Shown one piece after another: positions 62,860 through 64,000 of a stretch of DNA of 64,000 nt. The DNA is taken from assembly GCF_019393635.1 (NCBI RefSeq), contig NC_057862.1, positions 416,375,669 to 416,439,668 of the forward strand. Direction: 5' to 3'. Source of the DNA: Dromiciops gliroides. Lineage: Eukaryota > Chordata > Mammalia > Microbiotheria > Microbiotheriidae. How positions within the stretch are numbered: position 1 is the first letter of the stretch; each line of letters begins with the position of its first letter. The translations under genes were made by a program, and so were the position numbers. The notes beneath the pieces are model-generated. The model had not been told where the DNA came from. It saw only the letters and a list, made by a program, of their open reading frames with translations, and ran no database searches.

Positions 62860-63500
62860 AGAGATCATACAAAAGGGGAAAGGACCCACATGTACAAAAA
62901 TATTCATAGCTGCTCTTTTTGTACTGGCAAGGAATTGGAAACTGAGGGGGATGCCATCAGTTGGGGAATGGCTGAACAAGTTGTGGTATATGAATGTAAT
63001 AGAATACTATTGTGCTGTAAGAAATGATGAGCAGGCAGATTTCAGAGAAACCTGGAGGGTCTTGCATGGGCTGATGCTGAGTGAGATGAGCAGAACAAGG
63101 AGAACATTGTACACAGTATCAACAATATTGTGTGTTGATCAACTGTGATAGACTTGACTCTTCTCAGCAATACAATGGTCCAAGATAGTTCCAAAGGACT
63201 CATGATGGAAAATGCTACTCAAATCCAGAAAAAAAGAACTGTGGCATCTAGATACAGATTAAACAATACTATTTCTATTTTTTTGGTTTTGGGTTTTTGA
63301 GGTTTTTCCCTTTTGCTCTAATTCTTCTTTCACAGCATGACTAATGTAGAAATATATTTGATGTGATTGTATATATATAACCTATATCAGATAATCTTAG
63401 GGAGGGAGGGAGAAAAATTTGAAACTAGAAATCTTATAAAAACAAATGTTGAAAATTATCTCTACATGTAACTAGAAAATAATAAAATACTTTTATGAGA
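62860..63500 (+). repeat. L1 3' end, sense, 5'-truncated, inserted in L1 ORF1
   Basis: The frame from 62,885 reads TKIFIAALFVLARNWKLRGM and WLNKLWYMNVIEYYCAVRND, the L1 ORF2 C-terminus, then the 3' UTR ending AATAATAAAATACTTTTATG. AGAACTAGATGGCAAA before and AGAACTAGAGGGCAAA after are the target duplication. Confidence 0.9.
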
Positions 63501-63644
63501 AAAAAAGAACTAGAGGGCAAAATAGATATGGAAAAAAATCAATCAATCAGCACCTGAAAGAGGTTCCAAAATGAAAACTCACAGGAACATTATAGCTAAA
63601 TTTCAAAGCTCTCAGCTTAAGGAGAAAAAAATAAGAAATTAGAA

Positions 63645-63793
63645 AGTTTTAGTTTTTGTTTTTTGGTGGGGGTTAAATGACTTGCCTAGGGTCACACAGC
63701 TAGTAAGTGTTAAGTGTCTGAGGTCGGTTTTGAACTCAAGTCCTCCTGAATCCAGGGCCAGTGCTTTATCCACTACACCACCTAGCTGCCCCA
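63645..63793 (-). repeat. WSINE1-like SINE, antisense, in L1 ORF1
   Basis: T-rich tail, GGTGGGGGTTAAATGACTTG to CCACCTAGCTGCCCC. Confidence 0.92.
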
Positions 63794-64000
63794 GGATAAC
63801 ACAAAATTTAGTAGCTTCCACATTAAAAGACTAAAGGATGTGGAATATAATAATTCTGAAGACAAAGGAGCTGGGCTTATAACCAAGAATAACCTGCTCA
63901 GCAAAGCTGAGTATAATCCTGCAAGGAGGAAAAAAATGATATTTAATGAACTAAGGGACTATCAGGTATTCTTGAGAATAAGACCAAAACTGAACAGAAA

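Larger units (their letters stand above)
62520..64000 (+). repeat. L1 ORF1, middle and C-terminus, sense (outer element, right half)
   Basis: 62,570-62,631 encodes LENRMRKDNIKIVGLPESY. 63,530-63,640 encodes PERGSKMKTHRNIIAKFQSS. 63,794-64,000 encodes the C-terminal part to RIRPKLNR. Three later insertions separate these pieces, and the element runs off the right edge. Confidence 0.82.

Noticed and set aside
1-64000. tRNA genes in the SINE heads, and CRISPR-like spaced repeats
   Set aside because: The SINE heads are tRNA-derived and too diverged to fold as working tRNAs. Repeats are dispersed retroposons with target duplications in a mammalian genome, not a CRISPR array.
49801-64000. NUDT19, the next gene after RGS9BP in human
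   Set aside because: No Nudix motif or other recognisable exon was found; it probably lies beyond the right edge.

Overview
This is mammalian nuclear DNA, almost certainly marsupial and probably Australian. About three dozen copies of a tRNA-headed CORE-SINE, with a head like GGCAGCTAGGTGGCGCAGTG and a tail like CCCCAATTGCCTCACCAAAA, are scattered on both strands. They resemble the WSINE1 type of Australian marsupials, not the SINE1 of the opossum. MAR1/MIR-type SINEs, marsupial-type L1 and HAL1, an RTE LINE, L2 and CR1/L3 remnants and LTR fossils make up most of the rest. The group assignment is inference from remembered repeat families; no search was possible.

Two protein-coding genes are present, arranged head to head. 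On the minus strand is the 5' part of ANKRD27 (VARP). Ten coding exons lie between 464 and 23,404. All are in phase, and together they encode about 328 residues that closely follow the human protein from its initiator Met into the VPS9 domain. A probable non-coding first exon lies in a CpG island at about 46.2-46.5 kb, which makes intron 1 about 22.8 kb long. The remaining exons lie before base 1. On the plus strand is the intact single-exon gene RGS9BP (R9AP), 48,343-49,056, with its own CpG island upstream and a polyadenylation signal near 49,773. The ANKRD27/RGS9BP head-to-head pair matches human chromosome 19q13.

Layout: 0-9 kb, ANKRD27 exons with purine microsatellites and SINEs between them. 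9-23 kb, an intron filled with L1, RTE, SINE and LTR insertions. 23.3 kb, the initiator exon. 23.4-46.2 kb, intron 1 with L1, L2 and CR1 debris, plus a pair of ~165-bp related segments that I cannot assign to a family. 45.9-48.3 kb, two CpG islands and promoters. 48.3-49.8 kb, RGS9BP. 50-58 kb, old SINEs and L2. 58-64 kb, an LTR fossil and then a nested set of L1 and HAL1 elements with SINEs inside.

The two genes have separate jobs. VARP is an endosomal Rab21 exchange factor and a Rab32/38, VAMP7 and retromer partner. R9AP anchors the RGS9-1/Gbeta5 complex in photoreceptors. They share a locus, not a pathway. I found no novel multi-gene system. The items most worth a second look are the unassigned repeat pair, the divergent promoter region with plus-strand splice-donor motifs, the nested L1/HAL1 block and an unassigned membrane-protein-like reading frame at 27.7 kb.
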